Shown here: in pieces, positions 26,083 to 33,620 of the stretch
Layout: every line of letters starts with the position of its first letter
Position numbering within the stretch: position 1 is the stretch's first letter
Origin: an uncultured Prevotellaceae bacterium
GTDB lineage: Bacteria > Bacteroidota > Bacteroidia > Bacteroidales > Bacteroidaceae
Direction of reading: 5' to 3'
Length of the DNA stretch: 52,764 nucleotides
Assembly (NCBI GenBank): GCA_937893145.1
Contig: CALBJW010000143.1
Location: forward strand, 1-52,764
Made by a program: the position numbers and the translations under genes
Notes under the pieces: generated by a model
The model's database searches: none
The model's input: only the letters and a program-made list of their open reading frames with translations
Told to the model about the DNA's origin: nothing

Positions 26083-27390
26083 TTAATTTGTAAATTTACG
26101 TTTATCGTTCACATGTTTAGCCTTACCCATAGAACGCTGGATAGTGTTTGGAGGAAGGATATGGATATTTGGTTTGATGCCAATAACGCTCACGATGCGG
26201 TCGTAGAGTGGTTTGATGAATGGCATCTGTTTTGCTGGATTTGGAGAGAAGAACTCTTCACGAAGTTCAACGTCAAGGTCAAACATATCCTCGTTGTCCT
26301 TGCGGTCAACAGTGATGAAGTACTGTGGGGAGTATGAAGGGAACTCAGTGAGGATAGCCTCAATGGTAGAAGGGAATACGTTTACACCACGAACGATGAG
26401 CATATCGTCTGAACGACCGAGGATGCGGTCCATGCGAACTGCTGTACGACCACACTTACATGGTTCGTAGATGAGACGTGTGAGGTCGCGTGTGCGGTAG
26501 CGGAGAATTGGCATTGCCTCCTTGCTGAGAGAAGTGAACACAAGTTCACCGAACTCGCCTGGAGCACATGGTTCGAGTGTGTCAGGATTGATGATCTCAG
26601 GATAGAACATATCCTCCCAGAGGTGTGTACCGTTTTGGCATTCGCACTCACCACCAACACCTGGTCCACACATTTCTGTGAGTCCGTAAATGTCGAATGC
26701 CTTGATGTGAAGTTTCTCTTCAAGTTCCTTACGCATACCCTCAGTCCAAGGTTCTGCTCCGAAGAAACCACAACGGAGTTTGAGATCTTCTACATTTACG
26801 CTGTCACTCTTCTCGATGCACTCAGCAAGATGAAGTGCGTATGATGGTGTGCATGCAAGAGCTGTAGAACCGAAGTCCTTCATGAGCATAATCTGCTTCT
26901 CTGAGTTGCCGGCTGATGTAGGCAACTGGATTGCACCACGAACAGCACCACCGTCGTGAGCACCAAGACCACCAGTGAAGAGGCCGTAACCGTATGACAC
27001 CTGAATAGTATCGCCAGGACCTATATTACCTGCAGCAAGTACACGAGCCACTCCTTCTGCCCACATCTTGAGGTCGTTCTCAGTGTATGTATCAACTACA
27101 GGCTTACCAGTAGTACCAGAAGAAGCGTGAATACGACGAACTTCTGAGTGTGGTACAGCTTCAAGTCCGAAAGGATACTCATCGCGGAGGTCGTGCTTTG
27201 TTGTGAATGGGAGTTTGTTGATGTCTGCTATGCTCTTGATATCCTCTGGCTTAACACCGAGCTCGTCCATCTTACGCTTATAGAATGGAACTTTCTCATA
27301 GCAAGTCTTAACAGTCTTGATAAGTCGCTCGCTCTGGAGCTTTGTCATGTCTTCACGCGACATGCATTCGATTTCAGGGTTGTGAATCAT
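26083..27390 (-). CDS. paaK: Phenylacetate-CoA ligase (first copy)
   Basis: AMP-forming acyl-CoA ligase activating phenylacetate or related arylacetates, or working in reverse to conserve ATP-equivalent energy. The 435-aa protein has the P-loop-like adenylation motif HASSGTTGKPVVDTYTEND, the family segment YGLTEMCGPGVGGECE, and a C-terminal domain with RSDDMLIVRGVNVFPSTIE. It is a paralogue of the copy at 28419. It is 21 bp downstream of the thioesterase gene and 3 bp upstream of the aminotransferase gene. CxCG (EPCKCGRT) before the C-terminal domain is typical of PaaK. Confidence 0.93.
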   Translation of the reverse strand: MIHNPEIECMSREDMTKLQSERLIKTVKTCYEKVPFYKRKMDELGVKPEDIKSIADINKLPFTTKHDLRDEYPFGLEAVPHSEVRRIHASSGTTGKPVVDTYTENDLKMWAEGVARVLAAGNIGPGDTIQVSYGYGLFTGGLGAHDGGAVRGAIQLPTSAGNSEKQIMLMKDFGSTALACTPSYALHLAECIEKSDSVNVEDLKLRCGFFGAEPWTEGMRKELEEKLHIKAFDIYGLTEMCGPGVGGECECQNGTHLWEDMFYPEIINPDTLEPCAPGEFGELVFTSLSKEAMPILRYRTRDLTRLIYEPCKCGRTAVRMDRILGRSDDMLIVRGVNVFPSTIEAILTEFPSYSPQYFITVDRKDNEDMFDLDVELREEFFSPNPAKQMPFIKPLYDRIVSVIGIKPNIHILPPNTIQRSMGKAKHVNDKRKFTN

Positions 27391-27411
27391 AATAAATAGG
27401 TTTTAAGTATT

Positions 27412-27825
27412 TTACATTAGTTTTTCAAATTCGAATTCTTTTTTCATTCTGTATGCAAGACCTGTCATTACGGCAACGAGTTCGCCTTTCTGATTAGTCA
27501 CCTTGATGTCGCAATAAGGGAGTTTGTGATGGTCGAATGTTTCGGTACATTCAGCGATGAGATGGTCACCGAGTTGGGCAGAATGGAGGAAAGTGATAGT
27601 GTTGCTGATGCCGAGAGTGAGAGTGCCGTGACAGTTTGCCACAGCAGCAAAGGAAAGGTCGGCAAGTGTGTAAATTGCTCCACCCTGGCACACACCTCCA
27701 CCATTGAGGTGTCGCTCCTCAACAGTTAGTTCGGTGCGGGCATAACCCTCACGAACCTCTGTGATTTGTGCTCCTATACCAGAGGCAAAGCGGTCGTCTT
27801 TATTGAGTTTGTCTAAAAGTGTCAT
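27412..27825 (-). CDS. PaaI-type hotdog thioesterase
   Basis: 137-aa single hotdog domain, probably hydrolysing aryl- or hydroxyarylacetyl-CoA. The family pattern is visible in ERHLNGGGVCQGGAIYTLADLSFAAVAN, where the HxNxxGxxxGG-like stretch contains catalytic residues, and in ITFLHSAQLGDHLIAECTE. It sits between the ACT protein and PaaK genes, so it may release CoA when arylacetyl-CoA accumulates. Substrate assignment is inference. Confidence 0.88.
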   Translation of the reverse strand: MTLLDKLNKDDRFASGIGAQITEVREGYARTELTVEERHLNGGGVCQGGAIYTLADLSFAAVANCHGTLTLGISNTITFLHSAQLGDHLIAECTETFDHHKLPYCDIKVTNQKGELVAVMTGLAYRMKKEFEFEKLM

Positions 27826-27890
27826 TTGTTTATGAATTAATCATTTTTGTATTTTCCACTATCGGGGAATATGCGAAGGAAGCCTTGTCC

Positions 27891-28310
27891 TTATGCGAAA
27901 TCAGCTTCTGTAAGATAAGGCAGTTTCTTTATGGCGATAGTCTCCTGAGTCTTGTCTTCAGGATTGGCACGCAAGATAAGCACACCCTTGCCTTTCAAGA
28001 GGAAAGAGTACATGTAGAGGATGCTCACACCTGCTTCGGAAAGTACACGGATAGCATCAGCAGCCTGTCCCGGAGTGTCGTCTATGCTGAGAGCGATGAC
28101 ATCTGTAAGTTGGATGTTTATGCCTGCTTCTTTCAAGAGTAGAAACGCCTGTGTAGGTTTGTCACAGATGACACGGTAGATGCCGTAGTCCTGTGTGTCG
28201 GCAACAGTGGAAGCAATGATTTGTATGCCACCTTTGCTCAACAGGTCGAGAACCTTGATGAGTGTTCCACCTTTGTTCTCTATGAATATGGAAAGTTGTT
28301 TGATTGTCAC
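27891..28310 (-). CDS. Tandem ACT-domain protein
   Basis: 139 residues, two ACT domains: residues of about 3-68 (IKQLSIFIENKGGTLIKVLDLL) and about 70-135 (TDVIALSIDDTPGQAADAIRVL). No catalytic or DNA-binding domain. ACT pairs bind amino acids. Placed between an arylacetyl-CoA ligase and a thioesterase, it is a candidate sensor of aromatic amino acids. The partner protein is not evident. Confidence 0.88.
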   Translation of the reverse strand: MTIKQLSIFIENKGGTLIKVLDLLSKGGIQIIASTVADTQDYGIYRVICDKPTQAFLLLKEAGINIQLTDVIALSIDDTPGQAADAIRVLSEAGVSILYMYSFLLKGKGVLILRANPEDKTQETIAIKKLPYLTEADFA

Positions 28311-28335
28311 CTTATTTATTTACTATTTAGTTATT

Positions 28336-28410
28336 TACCATTTACCATTTGCCATCAGGTATGGCATACAAAGCGCCAGCCAGATGGTATATGGTAAATC
28401 GTAAATGGTA
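28336..28410. repeat. Imperfect palindrome built from 7-bp TAAATGG-type units
   Basis: The left arm 28336-28356 (ending TTACCATTTGCCATC) is complemented by 28383-28410 (starting GATGGTATATGGTAA), with an extra 7-bp unit in the right arm. It fills the 108-bp gap inside the aromatic cluster and could form an mRNA hairpin that lowers expression of the downstream genes. It is related in unit to 15946-15972. Confidence 0.75.
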
Positions 28411-28418
28411 CATTAATA

Positions 28419-29756
28419 TTACTGATAAACCTTTCTCTTGTCCACCACTCTCACCGCTTTTCCATCACTTACAGGAAGAGTACCCTTTGGCACGAGTTTT
28501 ACATGTGGAGTGAGGAGAATCTCATCCTTGAGAGTACGCTGGATACGCTTTTCGAGGGCAAGGAGACGCTGGAAGTCGTCTGTGAAGAGTTCTTCAAGTT
28601 CAACTTCTACAGTCATGTTGTCGTTGTCGTCATCAGTTGTGAGGGTGATGAGGTAGTTGCTTGCAAGTTCTGGGAACTGCATGAGAATCTTCTCAATCTG
28701 AATTGGGAAGATGTTAACTCCCTTAAGCACCATCATATCATCAGAACGTCCCTTCATACGGTCAAGACGGATGTGGTTGCGACCACAAGGACAGCTGCGA
28801 CCAAGCACTCTTGTCAAGTCACGAGTGCGATAACGGAGAAGTGGCATTGCTTCACGGCGGATGCTTGTGAGGATGAGTTCTCCGATTTCTCCATCAGGTA
28901 CAGGTTCGAGAGTTTCGGGGTCAACGATTTCTACGATGTAATAGTCTTCCCAGAAGTGAAGTCCGTTCTGCTCCTTGCATTCAAAACCGACACCAGGACC
29001 ACACATCTCAGACATACCAAACGAGTTGTATGCCTTGACTCCGAACATTTCTTCGATACGCTTGCGCTGTTCCTCGGAATGAGGTTCTGCACCGATAGCA
29101 AAAACACGGAGTTTGGTGTCTTTGCGAGGGTCAACTCCTTCCTGGTCCATCACTTCCTTAAGGCGTGTGAGATAAGAAGGGACAGCATGGATGGCAGTTG
29201 TGCCGAAGTCCTTAATGAACTTGATCTGTCGAAGCGAATTACCTGCTGCGGCAGGAACGGTAAGCATACCAAGTTTCTCTGCACCATTCTGGAAACCGAG
29301 TCCTCCAGTGAACATGCCGTAGCCGCTTGAGTTTTGGAACACATCAGTAGGACGAAGTCCGACCATCCAAAGGTTGCGAGCCACCTGATTAGCCCATTCA
29401 TCGATATCAGTATCGGTATGAAGGATGACAGTAGGATTGCCTGTAGTACCAGAAGATGAGTGCAAACGAGTACACTTCTCAAGAGGAACACTTGCAATAC
29501 CGAATGGATAGGTGTCTCTCAAATCCTGTTTTGTGGTGAAAGGAATCTTTCGGATATCATCAAGCGACTTGATGTCTTCAGGTTTAAGTCCTATCTCCTC
29601 AAAGCGTTTCTTGTAGAATTCTGAGTTCATACAATGCTTCACAGTAGCTTGAAGACGTTCCAACTGAAGTGCCTCAATCTGCTCGCGAGTCATTGTCTCT
29701 ATTTCGGGATTAAAGTATTCGCAGCTATAATCCTTTTCTATTCCTAAAGATTTCAT
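28419..29756 (-). CDS. paaK: Phenylacetate-CoA ligase (second copy)
   Basis: 445-aa paralogue of the ligase at 26083 with the same architecture: HSSSGTTGNPTVILHTDTD adenylation motif, FGMSEMCGPGVGFECKEQ, CPCGRNHIRLDRM and GRSDDMMVLKGVNIFP. It lies 13 bp downstream of iorB, a close functional coupling seen in many anaerobes where the ligase and indolepyruvate oxidoreductase share arylacetyl-CoA. The two ligases differ enough to suggest different arylacetate preferences (inference). Confidence 0.93.
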   Translation of the reverse strand: MKSLGIEKDYSCEYFNPEIETMTREQIEALQLERLQATVKHCMNSEFYKKRFEEIGLKPEDIKSLDDIRKIPFTTKQDLRDTYPFGIASVPLEKCTRLHSSSGTTGNPTVILHTDTDIDEWANQVARNLWMVGLRPTDVFQNSSGYGMFTGGLGFQNGAEKLGMLTVPAAAGNSLRQIKFIKDFGTTAIHAVPSYLTRLKEVMDQEGVDPRKDTKLRVFAIGAEPHSEEQRKRIEEMFGVKAYNSFGMSEMCGPGVGFECKEQNGLHFWEDYYIVEIVDPETLEPVPDGEIGELILTSIRREAMPLLRYRTRDLTRVLGRSCPCGRNHIRLDRMKGRSDDMMVLKGVNIFPIQIEKILMQFPELASNYLITLTTDDDNDNMTVEVELEELFTDDFQRLLALEKRIQRTLKDEILLTPHVKLVPKGTLPVSDGKAVRVVDKRKVYQ

Positions 29757-29769
29757 ATTGAGTGACCTT

Positions 29770-30348
29770 TTATCTACTTGCTTTTACACCTTCATCAAAT
29801 GCTTTCAGGTTTGCTTCAACGACAGCATCACCCTTTCGTGCAAAGATAGTCGCAATAGCACTTCTCAACTGTTCTACAGTAACGATTTCGATGAATGGAG
29901 CAGCCATACCGAGAAGAACCATATTAGCACCACGAGCATTACCGGCATCCTTAGCCACCTGTTCGATGTCAAGTTTGATGACCTCATTTGGAAGAGCGTC
30001 AAGTTCCTCGAAAAGAGCCTTTTCCTCTGGATAATTAGGAATGTTGATAAATGGTTTGTTGCTTGTAACGACAACACCATTCTTTGAGAGGTAAGGAAGA
30101 TAACGAAGTGACTCCATTGGTTCCATTGAGATAACAACGTCGCAACCTCCTTGAGCAATGAGGTCGCTGTATATTGGTTCTGTGCTCAAACGCAAGTTTG
30201 ATTGCACATCACCACCACGCTGACTCATGCCATGAACCTCAGCCTGCTTCAAATTTACACCAGCCTTTGTTGCTGCCTCACCTATGATTGTGGCGATGGA
30301 AAGAATACCCTGACCACCAACACCACATAAAATTATATCTTTTTTCAT
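29770..30348 (-). CDS. iorB: Indolepyruvate ferredoxin oxidoreductase, beta subunit
   Basis: 192-aa gamma/beta-type subunit of 2-oxoacid:ferredoxin oxidoreductase. The conserved GVGGQGILSIATIIGEAA opening and VHGMSQRGGDVQSNLR motif are present. Its start overlaps the end of iorA by 4 bp, implying translational coupling and a stable 1:1 complex. With IorA it interconverts arylpyruvates and arylacetyl-CoA using CoA and ferredoxin. Confidence 0.94.
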   Translation of the reverse strand: MKKDIILCGVGGQGILSIATIIGEAATKAGVNLKQAEVHGMSQRGGDVQSNLRLSTEPIYSDLIAQGGCDVVISMEPMESLRYLPYLSKNGVVVTSNKPFINIPNYPEEKALFEELDALPNEVIKLDIEQVAKDAGNARGANMVLLGMAAPFIEIVTVEQLRSAIATIFARKGDAVVEANLKAFDEGVKASR

Positions 30349-31943
30349 TTCTGTGCCTCCTTTGCCTTTTTAGCTTCACGAGCATGACGTGCTGCTGTTT
30401 GAATACATTCTCTTCTTGGAATAATCACGCTAACTCCTTCGTAAGCAATTTCATCACGAATGAGTTGTGCAATAGCAGGAATATTCTTTGGCAATGGAGT
30501 GACAACATGGAGATGCTCTGGGTCCATTCCAAGACCAAGACAAATAGCCTCAAACTTGTTGGTACCAGCAGAGTCCTGACCACCAGTCATACCAGTAGTG
30601 AGATTGTCGCTGATGATGACAGTGATAGGAGCATTCTCGTTGATTGCATCAAGAAGACCTGTCATACCAGAGTGAGTGAATGTGGAGTCACCAATAACTG
30701 CAAGGGCAGGACGAAGACCAGCATCAGCGGCACCCTTTGCCATTGTGATTGAAGCACCCATATCTACACATGATGAGAGTGCCTTGAATGGAGGGAGAGC
30801 ACCGAGTGTGTAGCAACCAATGTCACCAAACACACGAGCATCTGGATATTCTTCGATAATCTCACGAAGAGCAGCATAAACATCACGATGTCCACAACCC
30901 TGACAGAGCTGAGGGGGACGAGCCGCAATATTCTTTGCTGGTGCGAATAGTTCGGGCATTTCTTTGCCGAGAGCCTTTGCCACACAGTCAGGAGTAAGTT
31001 CACCAGTGCGTGGAAGATCACCTGTAAGACGACCCTTGACAGGAGCAACATCACCGATTATGCGACGTACATCTTCCTCTACAACTGGCTGACCATCCTC
31101 AACGACGAGAATCTCATCACATTCCTTGGCAAGAGCCATAATCTTGTCTGCAGGAAGTGGGTATTGGCTTACCTTGAGGATATTGGCATTATCCCCAGTA
31201 GATTCCTTTACATAATTATAACCAATACCACAAGCAACGATACCAAGTTTCTTGTCAGCACAACTTTCAACCTTATTAAATATAGACTTCTCTGAAGCAT
31301 CAACCATTGCAGCCTGCTTTTCGAGAAGTGCTGCATACTTCTTCTTTGCAATACCAGGAAGGAGTACCCACTGGTCAGAAGACGGATTGAGTGCGTTCTC
31401 TGCTATTGGTTCCTTCACTTCTACAGCAGCACGACTATGAGCCAGACGAGTGACAACACGAAGAAGTACAGGTTCCTTAATCTGTTCTGAGAGTTCAAAA
31501 GCACAAGCCATCATATCGTATGCTTCCTGCTGATTTGAAGGCTCGAAGATAGGAACCATAGCAAACTTACCATAGAATCGAGAGTCTTGCTCGTTCTGTG
31601 ATGAGTGCATAGAAGGGTCGTCTGCAGCAAGTACCACAAGACCACCATTGGCACCAGTGATAGCCGAGTTGACAAAGGCATCAGCACACACATTCATTCC
31701 CACATGTTTCATGCAGACAAGAGCACGCTTGCCTGCGTATGACATACCAAGAGCTGCCTCCATAGCAGTCTTCTCGTTAGTACACCAGCGACTGTGAACA
31801 CCACGAGCCTTAGCTGTGGTATCACTCTGGATAAACTCTGTAATTTCGGTCGATGGAGTTCCTGGATATGCATACACACCACTAAGTCCGGCATGTATAG
31901 CACCGAGGGCTATTGCTTCATCCCCCAGTAAAAGTTTTTTCAT
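30345..31943 (-). CDS. iorA: Indolepyruvate ferredoxin oxidoreductase, alpha subunit (without C-terminal ferredoxin domain)
   Basis: 532-aa thiamine-diphosphate subunit. Domain I opens GDEAIALGAIHAGLSGVYAYPGTPSTEITEF. The ThDP-binding C-terminal half has CQGCGHRDVYAALRE, FGDIGCYTLGALPPF and VIGDSTFTHSGMTGLLDAINENAPITVIISDN. Archaeal IorA continues into a dicluster ferredoxin domain with eight cysteines. Here the protein ends shortly after SVIIPRRECIQ in a Lys/Ala/Glu tail without such cysteines. Catalysis should be intact but electron transfer needs a separate carrier. The gene starts 33 bp after the porin gene with no terminator between them. Confidence 0.93.
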   Translation of the reverse strand: MKKLLLGDEAIALGAIHAGLSGVYAYPGTPSTEITEFIQSDTTAKARGVHSRWCTNEKTAMEAALGMSYAGKRALVCMKHVGMNVCADAFVNSAITGANGGLVVLAADDPSMHSSQNEQDSRFYGKFAMVPIFEPSNQQEAYDMMACAFELSEQIKEPVLLRVVTRLAHSRAAVEVKEPIAENALNPSSDQWVLLPGIAKKKYAALLEKQAAMVDASEKSIFNKVESCADKKLGIVACGIGYNYVKESTGDNANILKVSQYPLPADKIMALAKECDEILVVEDGQPVVEEDVRRIIGDVAPVKGRLTGDLPRTGELTPDCVAKALGKEMPELFAPAKNIAARPPQLCQGCGHRDVYAALREIIEEYPDARVFGDIGCYTLGALPPFKALSSCVDMGASITMAKGAADAGLRPALAVIGDSTFTHSGMTGLLDAINENAPITVIISDNLTTGMTGGQDSAGTNKFEAICLGLGMDPEHLHVVTPLPKNIPAIAQLIRDEIAYEGVSVIIPRRECIQTAARHAREAKKAKEAQK

Positions 31944-31976
31944 TATGATATAATTTTAATTAACATAATTCGTTGA

Positions 31977-33218
31977 CTAATTAAATCTTACCTGCATTTG
32001 GCAAATTACCTGATGAACATTGCCACGTTCGAAGAAAGTGCTGTAGTTTGTGTTAGCATTCTTGAAGACGTATTGAGCCTGGAAACGGCAACGCTTGAAG
32101 AACCAGTACTGGAAACCAGCAACAACCTTGTGCATATCCTGCTTGAGGTCTTTATTGAAGTTGAAGTAGTCATAGCTCCACACAAAATCGACAGCTTGTG
32201 TCTTAGGAAGTGTGGCAAGTCGAACACTACCAGTAAGATAACCACCTGTACTCGACACATCACCATCCTTACCGAGGAGATATTCACCATGCACATTGAA
32301 CGGCTTTGACTTGTAGTCGAATCCCGCAGTGAAACGGTTGCGCTTATAGTTCTCACCCGCCTTGATGTTAGGTGCAAAAACAGAATTTGCGAGAGCATAA
32401 CCTGTACCGAGTTGTCCAGTAGCACAAAGGTTGAGTCCTTTGACAGGTCGCCATTCGAGACGTGCAATAACATCTTTCTGGTTATTCTTGTCACGCATGT
32501 TGATGCCCGAACCATTCATCACTTGTGCTTCGTAGCGAAATTTCTTGTTGTTTGTCTCGCCGAAGATTGCGATACCTTGATCACGGCCATACTGAACACC
32601 ATTGAGAGGGTCAGTGCCACAACCTGTAAGGTAGGTAACACCTTCTGAATACACATCAATAGTCTCCATAGATGTTGGAGAAAGTGGATTTTCGTACGAA
32701 ACCGCATTCTTGAACTGACCAAGTCGGATAGTCATGAGGTTGTTCTTTGTTACGCGGAAATCAGTATAGTATTCTTGTACCACACTATTGAAGTCGTGCA
32801 TAAAGAGGAATGACCAGCGGTCCGTAATCTGTGCATTTGCCCAAAGGAGAGTGCGTTTGCAGAGGAAAGTGTTTGAGTTCTTGCCTCCGGCACGTTGGTA
32901 ATAATACCAGCCCTGTGCGTATCCATGAAGTTGGATGCGTGATGCCACATCAGCCATCCAATCTGGAGTCTTGTCGCCTGACTTACTTATATTAAGTTGT
33001 GTGGCAAGCGACTCGCCAAGTTCGCCATCACGAGGAGTAGCTCTATAGAGAATACCATTCTCTTGTTTAGCGTCATTGTTCTCGCTTTCTATGTTTATTA
33101 TTTCGTTTTCGCTCCCCTGCTCTATTGTTTCGTTTTCTTCTGCATTAGCGTATGCAACGAAGGGACTGAAAGAAAAAAGCGACAGGAGTGTTGTCGGTAG
33201 TAGTTGTCTGTACTTCAT
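31977..33218 (-). CDS. Outer-membrane porin, phosphate-selective porin O/P-like
   Basis: 413-aa beta-barrel protein with signal peptide (LLSLFSFSPFVAYANA). The acidic Glu/Asn-rich linker (residues 26-60) is followed by alternating amphipathic strands (RIQLHGYAQGWYYYQR, WSFLFMHDFNSVVQEYY, FRFTAGFDYKSK-like segments) and ends in the barrel signature VICQMQVRFN with terminal aromatic-x-Asn. It has its own -7 box and may be co-transcribed with iorA, 33 bp downstream. A role in uptake or release of arylacetates is tempting but only suggested by position. Confidence 0.85.
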   Translation of the reverse strand: MKYRQLLPTTLLSLFSFSPFVAYANAEENETIEQGSENEIINIESENNDAKQENGILYRATPRDGELGESLATQLNISKSGDKTPDWMADVASRIQLHGYAQGWYYYQRAGGKNSNTFLCKRTLLWANAQITDRWSFLFMHDFNSVVQEYYTDFRVTKNNLMTIRLGQFKNAVSYENPLSPTSMETIDVYSEGVTYLTGCGTDPLNGVQYGRDQGIAIFGETNNKKFRYEAQVMNGSGINMRDKNNQKDVIARLEWRPVKGLNLCATGQLGTGYALANSVFAPNIKAGENYKRNRFTAGFDYKSKPFNVHGEYLLGKDGDVSSTGGYLTGSVRLATLPKTQAVDFVWSYDYFNFNKDLKQDMHKVVAGFQYWFFKRCRFQAQYVFKNANTNYSTFFERGNVHQVICQMQVRFN

Positions 33219-33310
33219 ATTGATTTAGTTTTTCAAGTAATATTTGGATTGATTAAGTGCAATAATGCTATGGTTCGACAATAAATCTAATAAAAAAGAT
33301 ATTGTCGTTG

Positions 33311-33318
33311 CAAATATA
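33311..33318 (-). promoter_or_regulatory. -7 box for the porin gene
   Basis: TATATTTG on the minus strand, 93 bp before the start codon; gives a leader of about 85 nt. Confidence 0.55.
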
Positions 33319-33584
33319 CAACTTTTCCTAAAGTTTACTTGTATTTTTGATATTTTTTAATCGAATATTGTGAAAATATGTAATTTTGTATTCGATATTA
33401 CACAAAACCGACCAACATTTATTGTTCAATCACATGTTTTTGACACCCTCAATTTAACGACAAACATGGTTTTGACAAAATTATGTTGCAATAAAACACC
33501 CTACGAAATCATCCATTATTGTCTTTTTTTCGTTGTAAAACCTTTTTATTGTATTAAGCATACTTGTTTTAGAGCAAAAATTAT

Positions 33585-33592
33585 TATCTTTG
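33585..33592 (+). promoter_or_regulatory. -7 box for aspS
   Basis: TATCTTTG, 29 bp before the ATG, with a weak TTG at 33564-33566 at the -33 position. Confidence 0.6.
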
Positions 33593-33620
33593 CAACAAAA
33601 TTCAAAAATTACACATCATT

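Larger units (their letters stand above)
33219..33620. other. Divergent intergenic region between porin and aspS
   Basis: 402 bp of AT-rich DNA. It contains the porin -7 box (33311-33318), the aspS -7 box (33585-33592) and an 8-bp inverted repeat CGACAATA/TATTGTCG (33276-33283 and 33300-33307), placed so that it would form a hairpin at the very 5' end of the porin mRNA. A plus-strand TAATTTTG at 33380 has no obvious gene to serve. Nothing else recognised. Confidence 0.7.

Noticed and set aside
28503..29330. 275-codon open frame on the plus strand
   Set aside because: Antisense to the second paaK gene.
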